NCBI GenBank assembly: GCA_034007745.1
Contig: JAVEQI010000023.1
Coordinates: 1 to 54,148, forward strand
DNA from: Desulforapulum sp034007745
GTDB taxonomy: Bacteria; Desulfobacterota; Desulfobacteria; Desulfobacterales; Desulfobacteraceae
Reading direction: 5' to 3'
Length of the DNA: 54,148 bases
Positions within the stretch are counted from its first letter, which is position 1. The number at the start of each line of letters is the position of its first letter. The notes under the pieces were generated by a model. The model had not been told where the DNA came from, ran no database searches, and saw only the letters and a program-made list of their open reading frames with translations. Below, piece after piece: positions 1 to 8,636 of this stretch. The position numbers and the translations under genes were made by a program.

Positions 1-1889
1 AAACAGGCCTTAAGAATATGGACAAGGGCTACGGCCTCGGGGCTGTCAAAAACTGATTCCCGGTCCGACAGGTAAACAGATCGCACGCCTGCGAGATCAA
101 GGGCTGATCGAATGGCCCTGGCTTCAGTTACATCCCTCACAAGCACAGCCATATCCGAGGGTAAAAGAGGAACTATCGAGCCGTCTTTCTGCCTGAAACC
201 CGCCCGGGGCGGAGATTCCTGCCCAAAGTTGAGAAGCCGCACCATTTCACCAGCGGCTGCACCGGCCATGGATTGAAGGTAGCCGTCAGGCCCATTTTTT
301 GTGACAGGGCCATCCTGATCCATCTGCCACAGGGTCATGGGCTGAGCCTCTTCTCCCTCAACAATCAACTCATCATTCCTTCCCTGGGAAAGAACCGCAC
401 CAAAGGGAATCATATTCTTGAACAAAAAGGGGCCGTCTGGAAGTTTTGCACCCTGGCTGAAGATCTGATTCACAGCCCGAACCATCCCATGTGTGGAACG
501 ATAATTTTTTTCAAGGGTGTAAAGATTGTCTGCAGCCTCTTTTCTGGCCTCAAGATAGGTGTATATATCGGCCCCCCGAAAGGCGTAGATTGCCTGTTTG
601 GGGTCCCCGATCATCATAAGTCCAGCTTCCTTCCGGTTAAGATAGATGGTGCTGAAAAGCTCGTACTGAATAGGGTCAGTATCCTGGAACTCATCGATCA
701 TGGCAATGGGAAACTGGGACCGGATGACCTCGGCAAGGCGGCTGTCTTTACGGGTGAGGGCATGGCTGAGCCTTGTCAATAAATCGTCAAACCCCATGCG
801 GGAGAGTCGATCCTTGGCCGCGATGACACAATGATGAATATCATGGGCTGCACGAAAAAGAAGTGCCTGTTTTATGTCGAGGCCTTCAAGGCTGTCGATG
901 AGATGATCAAAGGCATCAAAGGCTGAATGTGCGGGAGGGGTTCCGTTTTTTGACTTACCCCTGTGAAGTCCCGTCGTTGAAAACTTTTCAAGCACAACCC
1001 CATCGGGCAGGTTCCCCTGTCTGTTCACCCAGCTGTCAAGCTGATCTATCCAGCCTTCAAGGGATTTCTTTCTATAGCTGTTATTGTTAAGGCTCTTGTC
1101 TTCCCGGGCTTTCTCCACAAGTTCAACAGCCCCGGCAAAGTCGACCTGCCAGGCATTTCTGGCAGTTTCTATGGCAGCTCTTCGCCGGTCGAGCATGTCA
1201 AACGGATCGGCTGGGCAATCGCCCGGGATGCTGGAGGGTGAACAGTCAAAGGGCAAAATTCCCCTGACAATCTCGTTCATTAACGGCCGCACCTTTTTTA
1301 AGAGGTCGGCAGGAGAGGTAATCCCTGCAATCTCCATGAAATCCTGGAGAATCAAGGCATCTCTCGAGTAGAAATTCTTGCGCCAGAACTCTCTGACAGC
1401 CTCGTCTAAAAGGTCTTGATCCAAGGGTTCAAGGGTGAGGTCAAAGAGCGAAAGACTGTCAAAGGCGTGCTGGAAAAGCATGCGCTGGCACCAGGCGTGG
1501 ATGGTATGGATGGCTGCCTCATCCATCCACAGGGCGGCCCTCTCCAGAAGATTTGCCCTGGTGGAAAGCTCGGAAGGTTCGAAGTCGTCCTTGAGCTGCC
1601 GGAGAAAATCATCCCCCTCCCCCTTTCCCCGGAAAAAGGCGCAGGCCTCGGTAAGACGGGTTCTTATTCTTTCCCTCAGCTCCTGGGTGGCGGCCGTTGT
1701 AAAGGTTACCACAAGTATCTCAGGGGGAACGAGCGGGCGTGAAAAACCGTTTTCTTTGCCATGGCCAAGCACCAGGCGAAGATAGAGGGCCGCAATGGTG
1801 TAGGTCTTGCCGGTCCCTGCGCTTGCCTCGATGAGCCTTGTGCCGTAAAGGGGAAAGGTTAAAGGTTCCAATACCTGGTTTGTGGTCAT
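1..1889 (-). CDS. recB: RecBCD nuclease/helicase subunit RecB, N-terminal part (runs off window)
   Basis: RecB is the 3'-5' helicase and nuclease subunit of RecBCD, which processes double-strand ends for recombination and degrades foreign linear DNA. The frame is open from an ATG at 1889 to the left edge, giving 629 codons of a protein usually near 1,180 residues. The UvrD-type Walker A ASAGTGKT lies at residues 22-29. Further in, the SF1 motifs MMIGDPKQAIYAFRG and KNYRS are readable around 510-620 on the left of the window. The nuclease domain would lie outside. The start overlaps the recC stop as ATGA, so the two genes are translationally coupled. recD could follow to the left but is not visible. 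Identity is very secure. Confidence 0.95.
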   Translation of the reverse strand, partial: MTTNQVLEPLTFPLYGTRLIEASAGTGKTYTIAALYLRLVLGHGKENGFSRPLVPPEILVVTFTTAATQELRERIRTRLTEACAFFRGKGEGDDFLRQLKDDFEPSELSTRANLLERAALWMDEAAIHTIHAWCQRMLFQHAFDSLSLFDLTLEPLDQDLLDEAVREFWRKNFYSRDALILQDFMEIAGITSPADLLKKVRPLMNEIVRGILPFDCSPSSIPGDCPADPFDMLDRRRAAIETARNAWQVDFAGAVELVEKAREDKSLNNNSYRKKSLEGWIDQLDSWVNRQGNLPDGVVLEKFSTTGLHRGKSKNGTPPAHSAFDAFDHLIDSLEGLDIKQALLFRAAHDIHHCVIAAKDRLSRMGFDDLLTRLSHALTRKDSRLAEVIRSQFPIAMIDEFQDTDPIQYELFSTIYLNRKEAGLMMIGDPKQAIYAFRGADIYTYLEARKEAADNLYTLEKNYRSTHGMVRAVNQIFSQGAKLPDGPFLFKNMIPFGAVLSQGRNDELIVEGEEAQPMTLWQMDQDGPVTKNGPDGYLQSMAGAAAGEMVRLLNFGQESPPRAGFRQKDGSIVPLLPSDMAVLVRDVTEARAIRSALDLAGVRSVYLSDRESVFDSPEAVALVHILKAC

Positions 1890-4800
1890 TGCCTCACCTC
1901 CCCGGCCGATACCATGGGCGAGTAAAGGGTGACGGCAAGGTCTTTAAAAAGATTCTCCCCGTCCTGCCAAAGGGCATCAAAATCAGGAAAGGTACGCTGG
2001 AGATAGGGATCATATCCAAGCTCTCCCTTTGAATTGTAGCCATCGCCCTGGTAGGCTTTGGCGGCGGCACTCTTTGCCTTATCTTGATCGTTATCCACAA
2101 GGGCTGCGACATAGGCAAGGCCGGTCTTTGCCGTTGCGGGAAGGGGTCGGGTAAAACCCCTCCTGAAGGTCTTGATTATTTCCATGAGGGTGAGGGCTGC
2201 GTCTTCTGGATCAAGGGGATCAAAAGAAAACGTCGTATCAGGAGAGATCAAATGACTTGTAAGACTCATGCCCATGGCGCAGCCGGCAAGATGACCGATC
2301 CAGAGGGGTACCATGGGATACAGCCGCAAATCTTTCCTGTTTTTGCCAAGGATATTCCGGGGATAAAACTCGGTCCTTGAAAACTCGGTTAAAGCATCGT
2401 TGTGGGCGGCACTGATATCGGTTGTCACGAGGTTATTCAGCCAATCCTCCAGCCATGATTCGGGGGAACCTTCAATATCAAACTTCAGGGATATCTCCCT
2501 GGGGTCATGGCTCAAAGGCCAGCGTTCCTTAAGGCGGTCATAGCGGGTGAGCATGGCAAGAACAGGGTCAGTAAGGCTCTTTGCCGCGATGGTTCCAAAT
2601 CCTGCCATGGGGAGCTGGCCCGTACGGGTGAGGCGTTCGGCCTCTTCAACAACAGCGGTTTCAACCCCACAGGCTCCCCTGTCACCGGGATAAAGTTCTG
2701 GTGCGTTTCCCGCCCTGAGACCTGCCTCAAGAAGTGCGTAACCCGGGCCAAAAGGCGCGAGGAAATCAAGGGCAAAGGGCTCGTGATCTAAACTGTCAAG
2801 ATCGATATCGTCAAAACGGATTCCAAGGAAATGGGTGTAAAAGAACTTCACCGGGTTTTTCATGAATCCTGCCAGCACTCCCAGGGTCAGGGGTTGTTCA
2901 GGCAGGGGAATCGAAAGGGGCGGCTCAGGATCATGGACAGCCCTGTGCCCGAGGCAGGTCCGCCACTCGTGGGAGTAGGTAAATAGCGAAGCCCCTGGGT
3001 TAGAGCCTGGCTCAGGATCATGATCTGATCCAGGGCCGGTGAAATAGGATATTCCAAAGGGCTGGAGAGGATGAACCGTGGTGAGGTGGGCCGCAAGGCC
3101 AGGCTCAAGACTCCCAGACTCCAGATGCCAGCCTGCGTCAATATAGTCCCTCAGCTGACCAACGAGAACCGAAGGCATACGTTCGGCATTGTCCCGGACG
3201 TCCCGGCCCACGTGGCTGAGGTAGAGTTTTTCCCTGGCAGACAGCAATGCCTCGAGAAAGAGGTACCTGTCGTCCTCCCTTTTCGATCGATCCCCGGGGC
3301 GATACATCCCCTTTTGAGCCATCATATCAAAATCAAGGGGGGGGAAACTCCTGGGAAAATCTCCGTCGTTCATTCCAAGGAGGCAGACCACCCTGAAGGG
3401 GATGGCCCGCATGGGCATGAGGGTGCCGAAGTTTACCATGCCGGCAAGAAACCGCTGGGACATCCCCCCTAAGGTCATTTTTTCAAGGAAAAAGGCGCGC
3501 ACCACGGTGAGGGTCAACTCCTGGTCGAGCTCTGCCTCGGTGCAGTTTTCCAGCCACTCGTCAAGGACCTGATCCATGCGAAGGAGAATAAGGCGTTCAC
3601 CAGAGTCCATGGGTTCAAAAAAGTCCCGGGCAGTAGATCTTAAATTCAGGCTCCAGAGTTCGGGACGAGCAGGGGTCTGAAGCTTTGTCCAGAGGGCCTC
3701 GAGGCGTTCCACTACCTCTGCAATCCTTCCCACAAGGTGGGCATCGAGCCCGCCTATTTCATCAAAGGGCTCGATGCCGTTCCAAGCCTCGTTTTTACCA
3801 ACGGCATAGCCAAGGAGCATCCGGTCGAGGCCAAAGGCCCAGGAGTTCTGGTCAAGATCCGGGGGGAACCCGAAAAGAGTGCGATGCTCTTTGTTCAACC
3901 CCAGACTGATACCGGCTCCCCTTATCCACTGTAAAATTCTTGGCAGATCTGCCTGGGTAAACCCAAACCTTTTCTGGAACGCCGACACCTCCAAAAGATC
4001 CATGAAATCCCTTGGGGTCATGGGCAGATCCGGGAGATGGAGAAGCTTTTCAATTGCCCTTAAAAGGGGCACACTCTTTTTTCCTGGATGATCTGCAACG
4101 GTAAAGGGAATATACCTCGGATCATCCGATGAAAGGTTGCCGAAAACAGCCTCAATGTGGGGGGCATAGGCCCCTATGTCAGGGGTCATGACGACAATAT
4201 CCCTGGGAAGGAGATTGTCCAGGGTCTCAAAGCTGTAAAGAAGCTGATCCTGGAGAATCTCTACTTCACGCTGGCGGCTGTGGGCCACCTGGAAGGAGAT
4301 AGAACGATCGCTTGCAGCAACGGGAACCGTTGGTTCATCCTTTTGAATCGAAGGATCAAGGTCCAGGACAGCCTGCTGGATCTGCTGCAAAAGAGTACCC
4401 CGGGTGCCGGGGGGGATGACGTCCCGGAAAAGGTCGATCTCTGCAAAGTTGTTTCGATAAGTCTCTGGAGTATCATATCCATAGACAAGGCCGATATAGT
4501 CCCTGCCCTGTTTGCCCCAGGCCGCAAGAAGAGGGTTTGCGTGGCAATGGATAAGGTCTGGATCAAGGGGAACGGGCACAGATTCCTTTTTGAGGTGGCG
4601 TGCATGCTCAATGGACAATAGCTCCCTGTCTTCGATGATGTCGGCCCAGAAATAACGGCAGGGGTTGTTCACAAAGAAAAGCACCTGGCAAAAGCCTGAA
4701 ACCGCATCAAGGGTTTCGAGCACCTGTCTGGGCAGGGATGATATGCCAAACACTATCACCCTTGGCGGCAGCATTGGCGGCCGAACATCTGTGTGTTTTG

Positions 4801-5461
4801 ATTTTCTTAAAAAATTTTGATGAAGATCTGAACGGCCGACATTTTGAAGTTCGTAAGATACACCGGCCCTTAACCTGCGCCACAACTCCGCCTGCCACAG
4901 GTGGTCTGCCTTGATGTCAACCAACTGCCCCTTTGAATTAATGACCCTGTCCCTGCCCTTTGCCCACTGCTCAAGCCAGTCGGCTCGATAGACCTGGTAT
5001 TGATCAAAGAGCTTTCCGAGACGGCAGGCAAGCTGATACTGTCTCTGCTGATCCTTGTCATTTTCAAGGAACCTGTTAAGCGGCAAAAAAAGCTCATTGG
5101 TTGAAAGGGTCGGTAATATGGAAAAAAAACGCCACACCAGCCGTTCCCTGTCATAGGGAGATTCGGTTGGAATGGTCTCCCCGAGAATGGAACGATAGGC
5201 CGTCCAGACCCAGCGCCCGGGCAGCAAGAACTCAAGGCCTGCACTGATGCCGCAGCCATCATCACCTGCCAGGGCAAGCTTTAACCACTGGGCCATGCCG
5301 TTACTCTGAACGATGAACTGTTCGGATTCAAGTACATCCAGGGGATATTTTTTTATCCAGTGAACCGCCACGTCCCTCAGATCTTCCAGGTGATTTCCAT
5401 GGATGATCGAGAGTCCGGGCAAAAGTTCGTCCCGACAGCTTTTAAGGGAGTTTTCCATCAT
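1886..5461 (-). CDS. recC: RecBCD subunit RecC
   Basis: This protein of 1,191 residues is close to the usual RecC length of about 1,120. RecC is the Chi-scanning scaffold of the RecBCD enzyme and has a dead helicase fold and a dead nuclease fold. The N-terminus carries the family-typical stretch IIHGNHLEDL and QSNGMAQWLKL. The middle has VVCLLGMNDGDFPR and DRSKREDDRYLFLEALLSA, which are hallmark RecC sequences. There is no Walker A, as expected. It is first in an operon with recB, overlapping it by 4 nt. Two ATG codons are tandem at the start (5461 and 5458); the first is used here. Confidence 0.95.
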   Translation of the reverse strand: MMENSLKSCRDELLPGLSIIHGNHLEDLRDVAVHWIKKYPLDVLESEQFIVQSNGMAQWLKLALAGDDGCGISAGLEFLLPGRWVWTAYRSILGETIPTESPYDRERLVWRFFSILPTLSTNELFLPLNRFLENDKDQQRQYQLACRLGKLFDQYQVYRADWLEQWAKGRDRVINSKGQLVDIKADHLWQAELWRRLRAGVSYELQNVGRSDLHQNFLRKSKHTDVRPPMLPPRVIVFGISSLPRQVLETLDAVSGFCQVLFFVNNPCRYFWADIIEDRELLSIEHARHLKKESVPVPLDPDLIHCHANPLLAAWGKQGRDYIGLVYGYDTPETYRNNFAEIDLFRDVIPPGTRGTLLQQIQQAVLDLDPSIQKDEPTVPVAASDRSISFQVAHSRQREVEILQDQLLYSFETLDNLLPRDIVVMTPDIGAYAPHIEAVFGNLSSDDPRYIPFTVADHPGKKSVPLLRAIEKLLHLPDLPMTPRDFMDLLEVSAFQKRFGFTQADLPRILQWIRGAGISLGLNKEHRTLFGFPPDLDQNSWAFGLDRMLLGYAVGKNEAWNGIEPFDEIGGLDAHLVGRIAEVVERLEALWTKLQTPARPELWSLNLRSTARDFFEPMDSGERLILLRMDQVLDEWLENCTEAELDQELTLTVVRAFFLEKMTLGGMSQRFLAGMVNFGTLMPMRAIPFRVVCLLGMNDGDFPRSFPPLDFDMMAQKGMYRPGDRSKREDDRYLFLEALLSAREKLYLSHVGRDVRDNAERMPSVLVGQLRDYIDAGWHLESGSLEPGLAAHLTTVHPLQPFGISYFTGPGSDHDPEPGSNPGASLFTYSHEWRTCLGHRAVHDPEPPLSIPLPEQPLTLGVLAGFMKNPVKFFYTHFLGIRFDDIDLDSLDHEPFALDFLAPFGPGYALLEAGLRAGNAPELYPGDRGACGVETAVVEEAERLTRTGQLPMAGFGTIAAKSLTDPVLAMLTRYDRLKERWPLSHDPREISLKFDIEGSPESWLEDWLNNLVTTDISAAHNDALTEFSRTEFYPRNILGKNRKDLRLYPMVPLWIGHLAGCAMGMSLTSHLISPDTTFSFDPLDPEDAALTLMEIIKTFRRGFTRPLPATAKTGLAYVAALVDNDQDKAKSAAAKAYQGDGYNSKGELGYDPYLQRTFPDFDALWQDGENLFKDLAVTLYSPMVSAGEVRQ

Positions 5462-5707
5462 AATAAAACAAGATCCTAAAAAAGTTCACATCGCATGAAA
5501 TCAAGACTGACACCATTGAATCGGCAGCCTACAGACAAACGATCTGTGTCAGCACCCGGCAATTTACAAGAAACAGTTATTAGCTAACCACTATCGTGTT
5601 TCATGCTTCGTTTTGTCCGCCAAGACATGTGGGGGATACAAAAAAATGTGTTAGGGAGAAAAGGATCAACTTGTTCAGGTTTTGATCCTAAGGACGCCCC
5701 TTGCCTG
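5462..5707. other. Intergenic gap upstream of recC
   Basis: This 246-base gap is downstream of the YciI-like gene and upstream of recC, both on the minus strand. It should hold the recC promoter, but no clear -35/-10 pair was found. It contains a hairpin next to the YciI-like gene (separate entry). Around 5575-5615 it has an AGCT-rich stretch (TTATTAGCTAACC, then TTTCATGCTTCG) that resembles the repeat at 32076-32200. No tRNA or small gene was seen. Confidence 0.5.
5655..5689 (-). terminator. Candidate Rho-independent terminator of the YciI-like gene
   Basis: An 8-bp perfect stem (AGGATCAA at 5662-5669 pairing with TTGATCCT at 5682-5689) has a 12-nt loop. On the minus strand it is followed by TTTTCTCC. 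It sits 19 nt past the stop of the YciI-like gene. The T-run is short, so termination may be partial. Confidence 0.45.
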
Positions 5708-6007
5708 TTATTTTTCCCAAAAAGACGCAACCTTTGCCCCTGTGATTTCGATCTTTTCCCACACCTTGCCAAGCACATAGGGTTCCCTGTCCAGCCACTC
5801 CTCTTCAAGAGCATCTCTTGAGTCAAACTCACAAACAATCATGGAACCTGCCATGGTTCCTTTTTTGTCCAGGATGGCGGCGGCATAGAGCCACCGACCA
5901 GCGTTGTGCATCTCACCGGCAATGGCAAGGTGGGCCTCCCTGGCTGCCATTCTTCTGTCAAGAGCCTTGTCGTCGGTACCGTCATAACCTGTAACGATAA
6001 ATTGCAT
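5708..6007 (-). CDS. YciI-like family protein
   Basis: This small protein of 99 residues has the YciI/YCII fold pattern, a ferredoxin-like domain related to muconolactone isomerase. It starts MQFIVTGYDGTDD, has the family's REAHLA segment near residue 23, and ends with the typical EPYVLGKVWEKIEI block. Members are thought to be small enzymes with a conserved His-Asp pair; the H at about 26 and D in the DRR/DGT region are present. The physiological substrate is unknown. It stands alone on the minus strand, divergent from the TIM-barrel gene, with about 216 bases between them. Confidence 0.8.
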   Translation of the reverse strand: MQFIVTGYDGTDDKALDRRMAAREAHLAIAGEMHNAGRWLYAAAILDKKGTMAGSMIVCEFDSRDALEEEWLDREPYVLGKVWEKIEITGAKVASFWEK

Positions 6008-6223
6008 GGTAGTATTTTCCCTAATTTGTTGTTAATTATGTTCACCACCATCTATCAAAATTTGTAGATTCTTTCAATCCTTTGATCCCCCGCCGGGAGT
6101 TTATTTTATCCATGACCTGAATAAGTTTTTGAACTATAATTTGATCGTGTATAATCCATGGCAAAAATCCAGGATCGAACAGGATAATTGATGTACAAAA
6201 TTTTAATTTTAAGGGGAGGAGTC

Positions 6224-7003
6224 ATGAAAATAGGCATAATGAACAACCCGTCGAAATCCATCCTTGACGAGGCCATATACTGCGGTAAGGCCGGGTTTGA
6301 TTTTCTGGATCTGACCATTGAGGGTCCCCGTGCCTCAACGGTAAACATTGTGGAGTTGCAAAAAATTATTGACACCCATGGTCTCTCTATTGTCGGCCAC
6401 ACTGATCCCTGTCTACCCTACGCCTATCCTGTCCAGGCGATTCGGGACGCCTGTCTTAAAGAGTTGGAACGATGTGCCGAAATTTTTTCGTCCCTCAAGG
6501 CAAAGGTCATGAACATCCATCCCTGCTATTTTTGTCCGCCTGCCATGGGAAAGGATCTTGTCAACCTTAACATAGAGGCGTTGAAACCCCTGGTTGCCAT
6601 GGCCGAATCCCACGGACTGCAACTGGTTATGGAAAACTACAAAGCTCCCTTTGACAGGGTTTCCACCTTTACAATCCTTCTTAATGCAGTACCTGGGTTG
6701 GGGCTGCACCTTGATTTTGGCCACGCCAATTTTGGCCGGGATAATTATGATCTGTTTTGCACCAGGCTTGGAGGCCATATCCTTCACGTGCATTTTTCAG
6801 ACAACCGGGGCAGAACAGACGATCACATGCCCCTGGGGGTCGGGAATATTGATTGGAAAAAAGCTATCACTGCATTGAAGGCGATCGGTTATGACTCAAC
6901 AATAACCCTGGAGGTGTTTTGCAATGACCCCGGGATGCAGGACGATTGTTTTAGTTTGAACCGAAAGCTGATAAACGATCTCTGGGGGCATCCCCGGGAA
7001 TAA
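6224..7003 (+). CDS. Sugar phosphate isomerase/epimerase-like TIM-barrel protein (AP endonuclease 2 superfamily)
   Basis: This 259-residue protein belongs to the xylose isomerase-like TIM-barrel superfamily, which includes endonuclease IV, inosose dehydratase and tagatose epimerases. The metal-ligand pattern is present: a Glu in LVMENYKAP, Asp and His in LHLDFGHAN, His and Asp in HVHFSDNRGRTDDHMP, and a final Glu in TLEVF. The substrate cannot be read from sequence. The frame opens earlier (TTG 6188, ATG 6191), but the ATG at 6224 is preceded by AAGGGGAGGAG at good spacing, so that start is chosen. It appears monocistronic. Confidence 0.85.
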   Translation: MKIGIMNNPSKSILDEAIYCGKAGFDFLDLTIEGPRASTVNIVELQKIIDTHGLSIVGHTDPCLPYAYPVQAIRDACLKELERCAEIFSSLKAKVMNIHPCYFCPPAMGKDLVNLNIEALKPLVAMAESHGLQLVMENYKAPFDRVSTFTILLNAVPGLGLHLDFGHANFGRDNYDLFCTRLGGHILHVHFSDNRGRTDDHMPLGVGNIDWKKAITALKAIGYDSTITLEVFCNDPGMQDDCFSLNRKLINDLWGHPRE

Positions 7004-7043
7004 CCTGTCATGGGGCGTTTTTTATAAGAATCGACTTTAGAGT

Positions 7044-7153
7044 CCTCTTTGGTTATCCTGATCGGAACGTTCAAAACTAAACGGTCGAAAGCATTAAGAA
7101 GAATCAAAGAGACCCCCGACGTTTTACGGTTCCAGTCAGGATAACCAAAGAGG
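7044..7153. repeat. 18-bp perfect inverted repeat pair with 74-nt spacer
   Basis: CCTCTTTGGTTATCCTGA at 7044-7061 is repeated exactly as its reverse complement at 7136-7153. Similarity continues inward imperfectly: GGAACGTTCAAAAC on the left against GGAACCGTAAAAC read from the right. The pair lies between two convergent genes (TIM-barrel protein and acylphosphatase). It may be a degenerate small mobile element or a large bidirectional terminator hairpin. Confidence 0.75.
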
Positions 7154-7164
7154 GCGAAATGACA

Positions 7165-7437
7165 CTAGTGCCGAATTTCAAATTCAGTGTAGCCTTCCAG
7201 GTCTTTTTCAATGGTTTCAACTCGATCAACCCGGGCAGCAGCAGGCCCCTTGCGGCACCACTCCACCCATTTTTCCACAGCAGAAATCTCCCCTTCAGCC
7301 TCGGCATACACAGTACCATCAGATTGATTTTTTACAAAACCGACCAGCCCCAGTTCCAGGGCTTTTTCCCTTGTATGGTGGCGGAAGAACACCCCCTGGA
7401 CCCGACCATGAATGGTCAAACAAAAGCAGGTTTTCAT
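7165..7437 (-). CDS. acyP: Acylphosphatase
   Basis: This 90-residue protein matches acylphosphatase over its full length. The enzyme hydrolyses acyl phosphates such as acetyl phosphate or carbamoyl phosphate to carboxylate and phosphate in the cytoplasm. The signature GRVQGVFFR (residues 11-19) gives the catalytic Arg19. Asn37 in VKNQSDGTV is the second catalytic residue. The ATG is preceded by GGAGGG about nine bases upstream. The gene is convergent with the TIM-barrel gene. Confidence 0.95.
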   Translation of the reverse strand: MKTCFCLTIHGRVQGVFFRHHTREKALELGLVGFVKNQSDGTVYAEAEGEISAVEKWVEWCRKGPAAARVDRVETIEKDLEGYTEFEIRH

Positions 7438-7464
7438 TTTTTATCGCCCTCCGTTAAGATTTTG

Positions 7465-7665
7465 ATGTCAACACTTCATAAAATAAGCGATAGTTTAAGA
7501 TTGTCGCAATGGCCTGCATGGTTTGAGCTGTATTCTCAAGAAAACCATCCTGGCATTGAATTTTTCCCCCAGCTTTGGTACAAGTTTAATCACAAAATCC
7601 GTTTAATTGCAAAGCTGATTACAATTAAGCAGCTTCTTTCAACCCATAAATGGTTTTGCTGGTAA
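7465..7665 (+). CDS. Possible small protein of 66 residues, unknown
   Basis: An ATG-initiated frame of 66 codons lies in the gap between acyP and the MBL hydrolase gene. Its translation (SQWPAWFELYSQENHPG, then a basic hydrophobic tail) is rich in Trp, Phe and Tyr and looks more protein-like than random sequence. There is no convincing ribosome binding site and no family I recognise. It may be a real small gene, the eroded end of a lost gene, or chance. The rest of the gap holds nothing else I can name. Confidence 0.25.
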   Translation: MSTLHKISDSLRLSQWPAWFELYSQENHPGIEFFPQLWYKFNHKIRLIAKLITIKQLLSTHKWFCW

Positions 7666-7700
7666 CTCTTATAAATGTGACCTTGATATTGAGTAAAAAA

Positions 7701-8585
7701 ATGAAAGAAAGACATTTCGGACCAGTCTGGTTTATTCCTGGAAAAAACAGGGGAAAATATCCATGCTGTCATTCCCTTTATATTGAGGATGCCGGGATAT
7801 TGATCGATCCATCATCCGACAGGGAGCGTCTCATCCAGCTTCGAAGGGACGTTCCCATAAAAGAGATATGGCTCAGCCACTGGCATGAGGATCATCGAAT
7901 GTATCTTGATCTTTTTGATGATATTCCGCTTTGCATAATGGAGCAGGATGCACCTCCCCTATCAGATCTTGAACTGTTTATGGATGCCTATGGGGTTGAT
8001 GAAGAGTACAGGAAACACTGGCGCCCCCTCTTCCACGGTGAATTTAAATTCAAACTGCGAAAACCGGATCATTTTTTACAGGAGGGGGATTGGGTTGATC
8101 TAGGATCGACAAGGGTAAAAATCATCCCTGCGCCGGGACATACGCCGGGACACCTGGCCCTGCTGTTTGAGGAACCTGACCTTCTATTCATGGCAGACTA
8201 CGATCTTTCAAGCTTTGGGCCCTGGTATGGAGATGTGGATTCGAGCATCGAGCAAACCATCGATTCAGTGAACAGGCTGCGCAATCTTTCGGCAAACACA
8301 TGGATAACCTCCCATGAACAGGGTGTTTTTGAAACTGAACCTGGCAAATTATGGGATCACTACCTGAATGTCATCCATGTTCGAGAAAACAAAATCCTGA
8401 GCCTTCTTAAAACACCCAAAAGGTTTTCAGAACTTGTAGATGCCTGTATTTTGTATGGAAAACCCCGGAAACCAGATTATTATTTTAAATTTGGAGAAAA
8501 GGCGCACATGAAAAAACATCTCGAAAAATTAATGAAGGAAAATCGTGTTTTTGAATCGGATGGACGCTATTTCATCCAGGGTTAA
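7701..8585 (+). CDS. MBL-fold metallo-hydrolase (glyoxalase II/beta-lactamase-like)
   Basis: This 294-residue protein has a complete metallo-beta-lactamase metal site: HWHEDH at residues 60-65 (HxHxDH), PGHTPGH with His147, Asp166 in LFMADYDL, and His205 in ITSHEQG. The C-terminal 70 residues look like the small winged-helix domain often found in this branch. It probably hydrolyses a thioester or related ester bond in the cytoplasm; the substrate is unknown. The frame also has an upstream ATG at 7650, but neither start has a clear Shine-Dalgarno. The 7701 start fits the family N-terminus better. The TPR gene follows 51 bases later on the same strand. Confidence 0.85.
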   Translation: MKERHFGPVWFIPGKNRGKYPCCHSLYIEDAGILIDPSSDRERLIQLRRDVPIKEIWLSHWHEDHRMYLDLFDDIPLCIMEQDAPPLSDLELFMDAYGVDEEYRKHWRPLFHGEFKFKLRKPDHFLQEGDWVDLGSTRVKIIPAPGHTPGHLALLFEEPDLLFMADYDLSSFGPWYGDVDSSIEQTIDSVNRLRNLSANTWITSHEQGVFETEPGKLWDHYLNVIHVRENKILSLLKTPKRFSELVDACILYGKPRKPDYYFKFGEKAHMKKHLEKLMKENRVFESDGRYFIQG

Positions 8586-8636
8586 ACCTAAGGACCGCAA
8601 ACTAAACAAATTGTCATTTCTTACCAGGAGAACTCC

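Noticed and set aside
3071..3472. Long open frame antisense to recC
   Set aside because: It lies fully inside the well-supported recC gene, has no ribosome site and no family resemblance; such shadows are common in the GC-richer genes here.
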